Positions 1 through 5,751 of a DNA stretch of 5,751 nucleotides are shown in pieces. Position 1 is the stretch's first letter; every line of letters begins with the position of its first letter. The stretch lies in the NCBI GenBank assembly GCA_905198745.1, contig CAJKDU010000071.1, positions 1-5,751 of the forward strand. Direction: 5' to 3'. This DNA comes from an uncultured Prevotella sp. GTDB taxonomy: Bacteria > Bacteroidota > Bacteroidia > Bacteroidales > Bacteroidaceae. The notes beneath the pieces are model-generated. The model worked only from the letters and a program-made list of their open reading frames with translations. It was not told the origin of the DNA and did not search any database. The position numbers and the translations under genes are program-made.

Positions 1-444
1 CGAGCCAAAAAGTGGGACAATCAGCGGCCCCTCTTTTCTTAGACCGAATAGACATACAATGTGAGATAACGCCAGTGCCTTTCAGCGACATTTCAAAGGC
101 TGCCCAGGGTGAACCGAGCAGCGTCATTCGCGAGCGTGTCATCAAGGCACGCCACTTGCAGGAGGAACGCTACAAGGACCACAAGGGCATACACTGCAAT
201 GCGCAGATGACGGAACGCATGATTCATCAGTATGCCCAACCTGACGACGAGGGCATCCGTATGCTCCGCATGGCGATGGAGCGTCTGTCGCTCTCGGCCC
301 GTGCCTACAACCGCATACTCAAGGTGGCGCGCACCATTGCCGACCTTGCCGGCAGCGAAACCGTCAAGACGGAACAATCTGGCCGAAGCCATCGGCTACC
401 GCCAACTTGACAGGGGCGATTGGGCAGAGAGAGGGCTGAAATGA
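1..444 (+). pseudogene. 3' end of YifB/ComM-family Mg-chelatase-like AAA ATPase, frameshifted
   Basis: The gene runs in from outside the window. The main conserved block is read in one frame from about base 39 to 374: LDRIDIQCEITPVPF, then a stretch with GIHCNAQM, then LSLSARAYNRILKVARTIADL. These are hallmark C-terminal motifs of the YifB/ComM family (Mg_chelatase and Mg_chelatase_C regions). Known members are hexameric helicase-like ATPases; ComM acts in branch migration during natural transformation. Two breaks are visible. The expected ISGP before LDRID is found at bases 20-31 in another frame, with four more bases than expected between them. Near base 376 one extra A (in caat) shifts the frame, and the family's normal ending LAEAIGYRQLDRGDWAERGLK follows in the new frame to a TGA at 442-444. 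Without that correction the protein would end at base 410 with an unrelated tail (SGRSHRLPPT). The intervening roughly 110 codons are well preserved, so the damage is recent or is a sequencing artefact. Family assignment is firm; pseudogene status is less so. The GTG at base 12 is internal to the gene and is not a true start. Confidence 0.82.
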
Positions 445-506
445 GGATTGTGGGGATTGGCTGTGCCGATGCCGTGTGGATAAGCACAGCGGATTTGGCA
501 GAAAGA

Positions 507-558
507 AAGAACAAGCGGGAAGAACTGGTCAATGGACTGGCTCTTCCCGCTTGTTTTT
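507..558. terminator. Bidirectional intrinsic terminator between convergent genes
   Basis: A perfect 14-base-pair stem is formed by AACAAGCGGGAAGA (510-523) and TCTTCCCGCTTGTT (542-555), extended outwards by a G-U and two A-T pairs. The intervening bases can continue the stem after one A/C mismatch, through pairs 525-530 with 535-540, leaving an AATG tip. On the + strand the stem runs into TTTTT (554-558). On the - strand it is followed by a T-rich run (complement of gaaagaaaga, 501-510). It lies 65 bases past the ATPase gene's stop and 15 bases past the sulfatase stop, so it can serve both convergent transcripts. Confidence 0.85.
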
Positions 559-573
559 GATGGGGAAATATGG

Positions 574-2136
574 TTATTCGGGCAGTGTGATGGGGAACAT
601 CGGACTGTCGCGGTGCTCCTGATGGATGTAGCCTATCATGCGCTTCACGATGTCGGGATGTTCTGCTGCCACGTCGTGATCTTCATGAATGTCGGTGGCA
701 AGGTTGTAGAGATGCGGCTTGCCTTTGATTACCACCAGCTTCCAGTCGCCTTGGCGCACGGCAAACTGCTTGGTCTCGGCAAACTCCCAGTAGAGGTAAG
801 GATGTTGTTTCTGCTGTGGCTGTCCTGTCAGTGTGGGCACGAAGGAGATGCCGTCGAAGCCGTCGCCAGCCAACCGCTTGTTGGTGTAGCGGCGCTCAAA
901 ATTCTTGATGCCAGCCAGTTCGCAGAAGGTGGGCAGCACGTCGTAGAAGGCTATCTGCTGGTCTGTCGTTCCCGGCTTGACGTGTCCGGGCCATCTCACG
1001 ATGAAGGGGATGCGTATGCCACCCTCGTAGCATTGGCGCTTCAGACCTTTGAGCTTGCCGTCGCGACCGAAGAACGTGGGGTCTGCACCGCCTTCCTCAT
1101 GAGGTCCGTTGTCGCTTGTGAAGATGACAATGGTGTTGTCGTCCAGTCCTTTCTCCTTCAGCTTTTGCAGAATCTCGCCCACATAGATGTCCAGTCTGCT
1201 TATCATGGCGGCAAACTGTGCGTGGGTATGTTCCGAGGCATTGTAGCGCGAGTGCTCTAAGCCGCCCCAGGTCTTGTCCTCAAAGAACTTTTTCTTGTAG
1301 TAGTTCAGGAGCGAGTCGCGTGGCTGAACCAGTTCGGCGTGCGGAATGGTGTAGGTGAGGAAGGAGATGAAGGGGTGGTTGGCATCCTGCTTGTCGAGCC
1401 ATTCCATGGCGCGGCGGTGAATCATGTCTGCCGAGTACTGCGTGCGGTTTTCGTAGCCGTCGCCGAACATGGGCCATTTGATGTTCTCGTCCAGGGTCAC
1501 GCGGTGGGTGGTCGAGTCGCCCTTTTCGCGGCTGTACTCGTTAAGGAAGTTGGGGTAGTAAAGGTGGGCTGTGGTCTGGCAGATGTAGCCGAAGTATTCG
1601 TCGATGCCACGCTTGTCGGGAGTGGACACCGACCCCTCATAGCCGCCTCCCCATTTGCCGAACATGCTGGTGCGATAGCCATTGTCCTTCATGATTTCCG
1701 GCAGAATCTTGTGGTTGGGGTCGTAGGGTTCCTGTCCCACAAGGCTCCAGTCCTTGTTGTTGCCGTACATCATGGGCTTTGACTGCCGTGCGTAGCCCTT
1801 GTTGCCGCGTATGAGCGTGTGGCCGGTGTGCTGTCCGGTCATCAGCGAGGCGCGCGAGGGGGCGCTGACCGGTGCGCCTGCATAGGCTTGCGTGAAGCGC
1901 ATGCCTTCTGCCGCCATGCGGTCAATGTGTGGCGTCTCGATGAAGGGCTGGCCGTAGCATCCCAGGTCGCCATATCCCAGGTCGTCGGCCATGATGTAGA
2001 TGATGTTGGGTGCCTTGGGCTTGTTCTTCCCGGCGAATGTTACGGCGGGAATGAGAGGGAGTGCGCAGGCGAGCAGTTTGCCGTAGCGTCCGCAAGCGTT
2101 GCGCTTGAAGTAAGGTGTTGTTTGTTGCTTTCCCAT
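574..2136 (-). CDS. Secreted serine-type sulfatase (S1 / arylsulfatase A-like family)
   Basis: This 520-residue protein is predicted to hydrolyse a sulfate ester on a glycan or aryl substrate after export. Residues 1-36 look like an export signal: a basic start, then a hydrophobic run LLACALPLIPAVTFA, with possible cleavage after A35. The fold begins at about residue 43 with NIIYIMADDLGYGD, whose D51 and D52 are the expected metal ligands. The maturation motif SAPSR is at 91-95, with GQHTGH following. Serine rather than cysteine at 91 means formylglycine would have to be made by an anaerobic radical-SAM maturase (anSME) encoded elsewhere. Other likely active-site residues are K161 (FGKWG), H266 (PHAE), D342/N343 (SDNG) and K366 ahead of YEGGIRIP. 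The C-terminal subdomain (about 440-515) has the usual RQGDWKL and LYNLATD motifs. Length and motif order are complete. It has its own promoter upstream. The FGKWGGG...CQTTAHLYYP pattern, with no His after KW, resembles a known S1 subgroup (possibly S1_16), but I cannot fix the subfamily or the substrate. Confidence 0.95.
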   Translation of the reverse strand: MGKQQTTPYFKRNACGRYGKLLACALPLIPAVTFAGKNKPKAPNIIYIMADDLGYGDLGCYGQPFIETPHIDRMAAEGMRFTQAYAGAPVSAPSRASLMTGQHTGHTLIRGNKGYARQSKPMMYGNNKDWSLVGQEPYDPNHKILPEIMKDNGYRTSMFGKWGGGYEGSVSTPDKRGIDEYFGYICQTTAHLYYPNFLNEYSREKGDSTTHRVTLDENIKWPMFGDGYENRTQYSADMIHRRAMEWLDKQDANHPFISFLTYTIPHAELVQPRDSLLNYYKKKFFEDKTWGGLEHSRYNASEHTHAQFAAMISRLDIYVGEILQKLKEKGLDDNTIVIFTSDNGPHEEGGADPTFFGRDGKLKGLKRQCYEGGIRIPFIVRWPGHVKPGTTDQQIAFYDVLPTFCELAGIKNFERRYTNKRLAGDGFDGISFVPTLTGQPQQKQHPYLYWEFAETKQFAVRQGDWKLVVIKGKPHLYNLATDIHEDHDVAAEHPDIVKRMIGYIHQEHRDSPMFPITLPE

Positions 2137-2247
2137 AATGATGATTGGTCTTTGAAGGGGATGTTGTGCTCTTTTTTATATGGAAATCAAATTCTTGAAT
2201 GCACAATATTCCTTTGGTTTTAGAGATTTGTTGTTTTGTAGTTGTTG

Positions 2248-2278
2248 CAAAGATAGTCATTTTTCTACCATCGCCAAA
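2248..2278 (-). promoter_or_regulatory. Bacteroidetes-type promoter of the sulfatase gene
   Basis: Read on the - strand, TTTG (2278-2275) is followed after exactly 19 bases by TATCTTTG (2255-2248). This matches the Bacteroidetes primary sigma consensus of TTTG at -33 and TAnnTTTG at -7. Transcription would start a few bases downstream, near 2240-2244, giving a leader of roughly 105 bases before the sulfatase ATG at 2136. The leader is A-rich and has no clear Shine-Dalgarno site, as is usual in this phylum. Confidence 0.8.
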
Positions 2279-2380
2279 TGTTTTACGAGTATTTTTGTCT
2301 TTCTTTCCCAGGAAACTATGTGGCTCCGTCAGTGCAATAGTAGCGCTTTAAAATTTCTTGATAAACCCATTAAGAAGCGG

Positions 2381-2446
2381 TTAGTGTGCCGTTAGCGAAG
2401 GATTAGTATGCCGTTAGGGGGGTGTTAGTGTGCCGTTAAAAGATTC
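2381..2446. repeat. Three direct repeats, 14-base core, 22-base period
   Basis: The core TTAGTGTGCCGTTA occurs at 2381-2394 and 2425-2438, and with one change (TTAGTATGCCGTTA) at 2403-2416. The start-to-start distance is exactly 22 bases each time, about two turns of the helix, while the 8-base spacers differ from one another (gcgaagga, ggggggtg). Bases 2359-2380 may hold a decayed half copy (CCATTAAGAAG against CCGTTAGCGAAG). The array lies about 100 bases upstream of the sulfatase -33 element. It could be a set of binding sites for a DNA-binding protein or a short intergenic repeat of the genome; the sequence does not decide. Confidence 0.8.
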
Positions 2447-2545
2447 TTATGGAGGCTGTATTAACAGACGGGAGGTCTTGCGTTGTCAAACTTCAAGGCT
2501 ATTAGAATTGCGCCATGCCAAGAGATTCGAGTTGTGTTCCTGTGT

Positions 2546-2650
2546 TCATGCAGGTTTATGCCGTACATTTCCAATGCAGTTGTTGGCGGACATGAAACTG
2601 TTTGTGGGAAATACGCCAATGATGAGCGCCTTGTTGTCATCCTTTTTCAT
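2546..2650 (-). CDS. Doubtful small ORF, 34 codons, with an unusual Shine-Dalgarno-like site
   Basis: An ATG at 2650 opens a frame MKKDDNKALIIGVFPTNSF... that ends in TGA at 2546-2548. It is listed because GAAGGAGAG sits just upstream of the ATG, a strong Shine-Dalgarno-like match in a phylum where such sites are uncommon, and because the N-terminus looks protein-like (MKK, then a hydrophobic ALIIGVF). I recognise no family, no promoter consensus is evident between it and the terminator at 2707-2738, and a frame this short can arise by chance. Confidence 0.15.
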   Translation of the reverse strand: MKKDDNKALIIGVFPTNSFMSANNCIGNVRHKPA

Positions 2651-2703
2651 TCTCTCCTTCAACTCTAAAACCCTATTTGAGCACCCTGTTTGGGCGATGA
2701 ACG

Positions 2704-2738
2704 AAAACGAGGGAACATGCCGCGGCATGTTCCTTCGT
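2704..2738 (-). terminator. Intrinsic terminator of the 978-residue glycosidase-like gene
   Basis: A perfect 22-base palindrome (2712-2733) folds with arms GGAACATGC and GCATGTTCC around a CGCG tip. The stem extends outwards by a G-U pair and four Watson-Crick pairs to 2707 and 2738, giving 14 pairs. On the - strand it lies 21 bases after the stop codon and is followed by TTTTCG, a short T tract. It separates this gene's transcript from the sulfatase unit. The T run is short, so read-through is possible. Confidence 0.7.
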
Positions 2739-2759
2739 CAAGGGTTGAAAAGTTTTTCT

Positions 2760-5696
2760 TTATTTCTGCAGTGTGATGCCCATCACGCCCATCACCACGT
2801 CGTTGGCGAGTGTGCGGAGCGTAAGCGAGCGGAGCTTCTTCTTGGGGTTGAGTGGCAGGTCAATGAGCTGTGCTGCACCGCCGGGTAGGAAGAGCATTTG
2901 TTGCTTGCTGCTGGGCTGGTCGCCGAGTGTCTTGTTCACCTGCAGGTGCATGTCCTCAAACAGGGTGCGGCTCACTTTTCCCGTGGCAAGTCCCACGCGG
3001 TATGGACGTGGATAGGCGAGGCGGAATGCCTTGCCGTCGTCGGCATAGTCCTGCTCAATGGGGCACCAGTTGTCCGGGTTGCTCAGTTCCAGGCTGTCAG
3101 TGGTGCCGTCGGCATAGGTCACGGTGATGATGCCGTTGGCAATGCGGCTCTGCATGGGGTTAGTGCTGCCAGCCATCATGAGATAAGCGTGTGAAGCTTT
3201 GCCCTTCAGGTTGAAAGTAAGACTGTCGGGATAGTTGTCCCACAGCGAAGTGTAGGCAATGTTGCTGCCCTGCTGCAGGGTGCGGAAGGGCACGCCGGCT
3301 GCCTTGAACACGTTGCCGGTGGCAAGCTGGCGCAGTTTGCTGTCGTCTATATTTGCCGTGCGCTTGGTGGAACACCAGTCGCCGATGCCCTGTTTGGGCA
3401 GGCAAAGGGTGGTGTAGGGTGAGCGTGGCGTGAGATATTCGTTCTGGAAGATGTCTGTCACCGAAGCGTTCAGTTGCTTGTCAATGTTCACCATGCGGCA
3501 GTCGGCGGTCTTCACCTGGTCAAAGGCTGTGCCTTCAGCCGGCTTCACCTCGCGCGGTTGCAGCGGTGCTTCGAGCTCGCGCTGGCGAATGGGCAGGGTG
3601 ATGGTCTGCACGGAATCAGCGGTGCAGGGCGTGTCGATGTATTTGCCGTTGCCGATGTTCTGGCGGATGACAATCTGGAGCGGACGGGCAAAACGCTGCT
3701 TCACGGTGTACACCTCCTTGTCGCCTGTGCGCTTGAAGGCATAGTCGAGATAAGGCGTGTGGATGGAAGCGCTGTCCCAGGCTGCCGGGAATCCGGGGCG
3801 GATAATGCAGCGGCCGTAGAGGGCGTCGGGCGTGATGCCGTAGAGGCCCTGGATAAAGGCGCGTGAGGAAATGCCTGTCACGTCGGAAAAATCGCGGTAG
3901 CTCTCGCCTAAAGCACGGTCAAACTGCGAAATCTGTCCGAAGTTGCCCGGACTTGATCCCAGATACATGAAGTCGAGCACGCAGCTCTTGAGCAACTTGT
4001 AGGCTTCCTCCGTGCGTCCTGTCTGGTAGTAAGCCAGCGCGGTGTGCATGGTTTCGCCCATTGCCACGTTGTTGATGCTCCAGTCGTAGGGCATCCAGTC
4101 GGTGGTGCTGATGGCAGCATATTCCTTGCCTTGGTAGCGGAAGGGTATGTGCGGAATGTCGCGGTCGATGTAGCGTGTGGCGCGGTAGGCCTGTTCGTCC
4201 GAGCACGAACCGCAGTCTATCGGCGTGTAGATGCTCCACAGGGCGGCCGACTTGTGCTGGCGCTTCAGTCCCATGAAGTCCTGAAACTCCACCCAGTGAC
4301 CCTCTTTGTCGAGCCACAGCCGGCTGTTCATGGCTTTGAGAATTTTGTCAGCCTCCTGCCGGTAGGGCGTAGGATCCTCGCCTATCATCTCAGCCACGCG
4401 TGCAGCCAGCAGGTTGCCGCGGTAGTTGTAGGCCGAAGAGTGTGTGCCTGCACCGCTGTTATACTGCAGGGCATCGCTTGCCCAGATGCAGCAGTAGGCA
4501 TCGTAGAGTCCGTCATTGTCGGGGTCCCAGTTGAGTTTCTCCCAAGCCAGGTGGCGCTTGATGACGGGCCACATCTGTCGCATGTAGGTGGTGTCGGCGT
4601 CAAACTGGAAGTGCCAGAGCAGTTCATCGATATAGGCCAGGTTCATGTCGTAGTGGCTGAACTGGTTGTTCTTGTTGGGATTGCGGCAGATATAGCCGTT
4701 GCTGTACATCGGGGTGCCCCACTTGTAGATGCCGCGCGCCAGATTATTTTCCGGGTCCTGTGTGGGATGGCTGATCGTGGCGGGCACATCGGTCACCTGA
4801 CTGTTGCCGTAGGCAGTGAAGTGGATGCGCTGCCGGTCGGGCATGCCGAGGAAGTCGCCCATATAGGCAGCGCGCCATCCGGGCAACGGCATGCGCCATC
4901 CCACCGCACCATGAGTCCACACCGTGCCGTCCCAGGCGCCGTCGGCAGCCATGACCATGGCTCCGCCGATGGGGTTGAGATAGGGATCGGGGGTGTTGAA
5001 TTCCACTGTGGAGGCAAAAGCACTGCGTGCCGCATCAGCCTGCTCGTATCGCTTGGCGAGCACGGCAGGCTTGTCGGTGGTGAGCCGGGTGTCTTCAAGC
5101 AGGAAATACTGCGCTGTCTTGCCACCGAGAGTGAGGCTGACAGACTGCAGATGTTGCGGATTATCAGGGGCGTCAAACTGCTTGGGGTTGCGGAAGTTGC
5201 CTATGTCACCGTTGCGCACCATCTTGTTGGTGGTGGTTTCGCAGATGAGGGCTTCTATTTTGACGGGCGCTTCGAACCCTGTGGCGGTGAACTTCCATAT
5301 TCCGCCTTCGGCGGCAAGAAACGACACGAGCGTTATTTTTATCTCGCCATTGTCCCAGTGCTTGTCGCGCAGGGTGTATTCTCTTTTCCCTGCTTCATAG
5401 CGAGCCTCGCACCAAGACGCCGAGTCAAGCTGCAGTGATGTGCCCCGATAGTTCAGGCGGAAACGGATGTTGCGGTTGTCGTTATTCTTGTAGACAGCGA
5501 AAATCGGGCGGTCGCTGGTTTCCAACCGGTAGCCGTTGCGACTTCCATAGAGCGCCCGGGTGTAGCGGTTGTTGCCGTTCACGCATACAAAGTTTCTGCC
5601 TTCGGGAGTGTAGTTGCCTTTACATTCCACCACGCTTTGCGCAGAAAGGGGCAAGGCAGCGATGGTTGCCAGCAACAGGGAGGTAATTTTCTTCAT
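2760..5696 (-). CDS. Secreted putative (alpha/alpha)6-toroid glycoside hydrolase, DUF4450-like
   Basis: This is a complete 978-residue protein. Residues 1-19 are a clear signal peptide (MKKITSLLLATIAALPLSA, cleavage likely before Q20). Residues about 25-235 appear to form an N-terminal beta domain (NGNNRYTRALYGSRNGYRL and following). Residues about 240-640 look like an alpha/alpha toroid: helical segments carry YIDELLWHFQFD, then WDPDNDGLYDAYCCIWASD (390-408), GAGTHSSAYNYRGNLLAARVAEMIG, and TTDWMPYDWSINNVAMGETMHTALAYY (531-557). This arrangement is typical of six-hairpin glycosidases. Candidate catalytic acids are D391, D393, D395, D408, D534 and E548; I cannot choose between them. The toroid closes with SRAFIQGLYGITPDALYGRCIIRPGFP, as in many such enzymes, followed by a beta region to about 700. 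Residues about 720-978 form an extra beta-rich module that may bind carbohydrate, ending NDVVMGVMGITLQK. The fold and the glycan role are inferred from motifs; the DUF4450 link is from memory. The start at 5696 gives the signal peptide its correct N-terminus. A promoter for this gene is not visible in the 55 bases before the window ends. Confidence 0.9.
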   Translation of the reverse strand: MKKITSLLLATIAALPLSAQSVVECKGNYTPEGRNFVCVNGNNRYTRALYGSRNGYRLETSDRPIFAVYKNNDNRNIRFRLNYRGTSLQLDSASWCEARYEAGKREYTLRDKHWDNGEIKITLVSFLAAEGGIWKFTATGFEAPVKIEALICETTTNKMVRNGDIGNFRNPKQFDAPDNPQHLQSVSLTLGGKTAQYFLLEDTRLTTDKPAVLAKRYEQADAARSAFASTVEFNTPDPYLNPIGGAMVMAADGAWDGTVWTHGAVGWRMPLPGWRAAYMGDFLGMPDRQRIHFTAYGNSQVTDVPATISHPTQDPENNLARGIYKWGTPMYSNGYICRNPNKNNQFSHYDMNLAYIDELLWHFQFDADTTYMRQMWPVIKRHLAWEKLNWDPDNDGLYDAYCCIWASDALQYNSGAGTHSSAYNYRGNLLAARVAEMIGEDPTPYRQEADKILKAMNSRLWLDKEGHWVEFQDFMGLKRQHKSAALWSIYTPIDCGSCSDEQAYRATRYIDRDIPHIPFRYQGKEYAAISTTDWMPYDWSINNVAMGETMHTALAYYQTGRTEEAYKLLKSCVLDFMYLGSSPGNFGQISQFDRALGESYRDFSDVTGISSRAFIQGLYGITPDALYGRCIIRPGFPAAWDSASIHTPYLDYAFKRTGDKEVYTVKQRFARPLQIVIRQNIGNGKYIDTPCTADSVQTITLPIRQRELEAPLQPREVKPAEGTAFDQVKTADCRMVNIDKQLNASVTDIFQNEYLTPRSPYTTLCLPKQGIGDWCSTKRTANIDDSKLRQLATGNVFKAAGVPFRTLQQGSNIAYTSLWDNYPDSLTFNLKGKASHAYLMMAGSTNPMQSRIANGIITVTYADGTTDSLELSNPDNWCPIEQDYADDGKAFRLAYPRPYRVGLATGKVSRTLFEDMHLQVNKTLGDQPSSKQQMLFLPGGAAQLIDLPLNPKKKLRSLTLRTLANDVVMGVMGITLQK

Positions 5697-5751
5697 AGCC
5701 TTAATTCCGCAACACTTTGATTTAACTTTATTTATAAGTTCCTGAGCAACA

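Larger units (their letters stand above)
2279..2706. other. Intergenic stretch without a recognisable gene
   Basis: Between the sulfatase promoter and the terminator of the upstream gene there is no coding region I recognise on either strand. The stretch holds the 22-base-period repeats (2381-2446) and a doubtful 34-codon frame on the - strand (2546-2650). No tRNA, insertion-sequence end or CRISPR pattern was seen. Short reading frames on the + strand have no family resemblance and run across the repeats or into the neighbouring gene. Confidence 0.6.

Noticed and set aside
532..1260. A 242-codon open frame on the + strand opposite the sulfatase gene
   Set aside because: It starts inside the terminator hairpin and lies wholly antisense to a clearly recognised sulfatase. 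Its composition is that of a reverse-complement shadow.
2290..2297. TATTTTTG on the + strand, matching the Bacteroidetes -7 element
   Set aside because: There is no TTTG at the expected 19-21 bases upstream, and no + strand gene follows. It is probably chance in an AT-rich stretch.
2453..2466. Imperfect inverted repeat CTGT-ATTA-ACAG next to the direct repeats
   Set aside because: Arms of only four bases are expected by chance in a gap of this size.
2712..2733. Perfect 22-base palindrome considered as an operator or recombination site
   Set aside because: Its place 21 bases after a stop codon, its extended stem and the following T run on the - strand fit a terminator better.
2430..2888. A 152-codon open frame on the + strand in and beyond the intergenic gap
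   Set aside because: It begins inside the direct repeats, crosses the terminator palindrome and runs antisense into the end of the glycosidase-like gene, with no family resemblance.
4044..5438. A 464-codon open frame on the + strand opposite the glycosidase-like gene
   Set aside because: Its translation is rich in V, A, G and H with no recognisable motif, as expected for the antisense of a GC-biased gene. The - strand frame has a signal peptide, ordered domains and full length, so this is a shadow.
5697..5751. AT-rich stretch upstream of the glycosidase-like gene as a possible promoter
   Set aside because: No TAnnTTTG element with a suitably spaced TTTG is present on the - strand within the 55 bases available. 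The promoter may lie beyond the window or the gene may belong to a longer operon.

Overview
The window most likely comes from a member of the order Bacteroidales (Bacteroides/Prevotella-like). Three things point there: a promoter matching the Bacteroidetes housekeeping consensus (TTTG, 19 bases, TATCTTTG), secreted glycan-degrading enzymes of a type common in that group, and genes without clear Shine-Dalgarno sites. The genus cannot be decided from this piece.

Layout. Bases 1-444 (+) hold the C-terminal end of a YifB/ComM-family Mg-chelatase-like ATPase. Its reading frame is broken in at least two places, so it is either a pseudogene or a stretch of poor sequence. A strong stem-loop at 507-558, T-rich on one side and A-rich on the other, lies between it and the convergent sulfatase gene and can terminate both. 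Bases 574-2136 (-) encode a complete secreted sulfatase of the serine type (SAPSR). Bases 2137-2759 form a 623-base gap. It contains the sulfatase promoter, three 14-base direct repeats with an exact 22-base period, and the terminator of the next gene. It has no recognisable gene apart from a very doubtful 34-codon reading frame. Bases 2760-5696 (-) encode a complete secreted 978-residue protein that looks like an (alpha/alpha)6-toroid glycoside hydrolase with accessory beta domains. It probably belongs with the Bacteroidetes proteins annotated as DUF4450 or six-hairpin glycosidases, and I cannot name its substrate.

How it fits together. The glycosidase-like gene is transcribed towards the sulfatase gene, but a terminator and a separate promoter divide them, so they look like two adjacent units rather than one operon. 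Both products carry export signals. The simplest reading is a small accessory locus in which a sulfatase removes sulfate from a host or dietary glycan and the partner hydrolase cleaves the sugar chain. No SusC/SusD pair, sensor or sulfatase-maturating enzyme is present here. The linkage to a polysaccharide utilisation locus is therefore an inference that depends on the sequence beyond base 5751.
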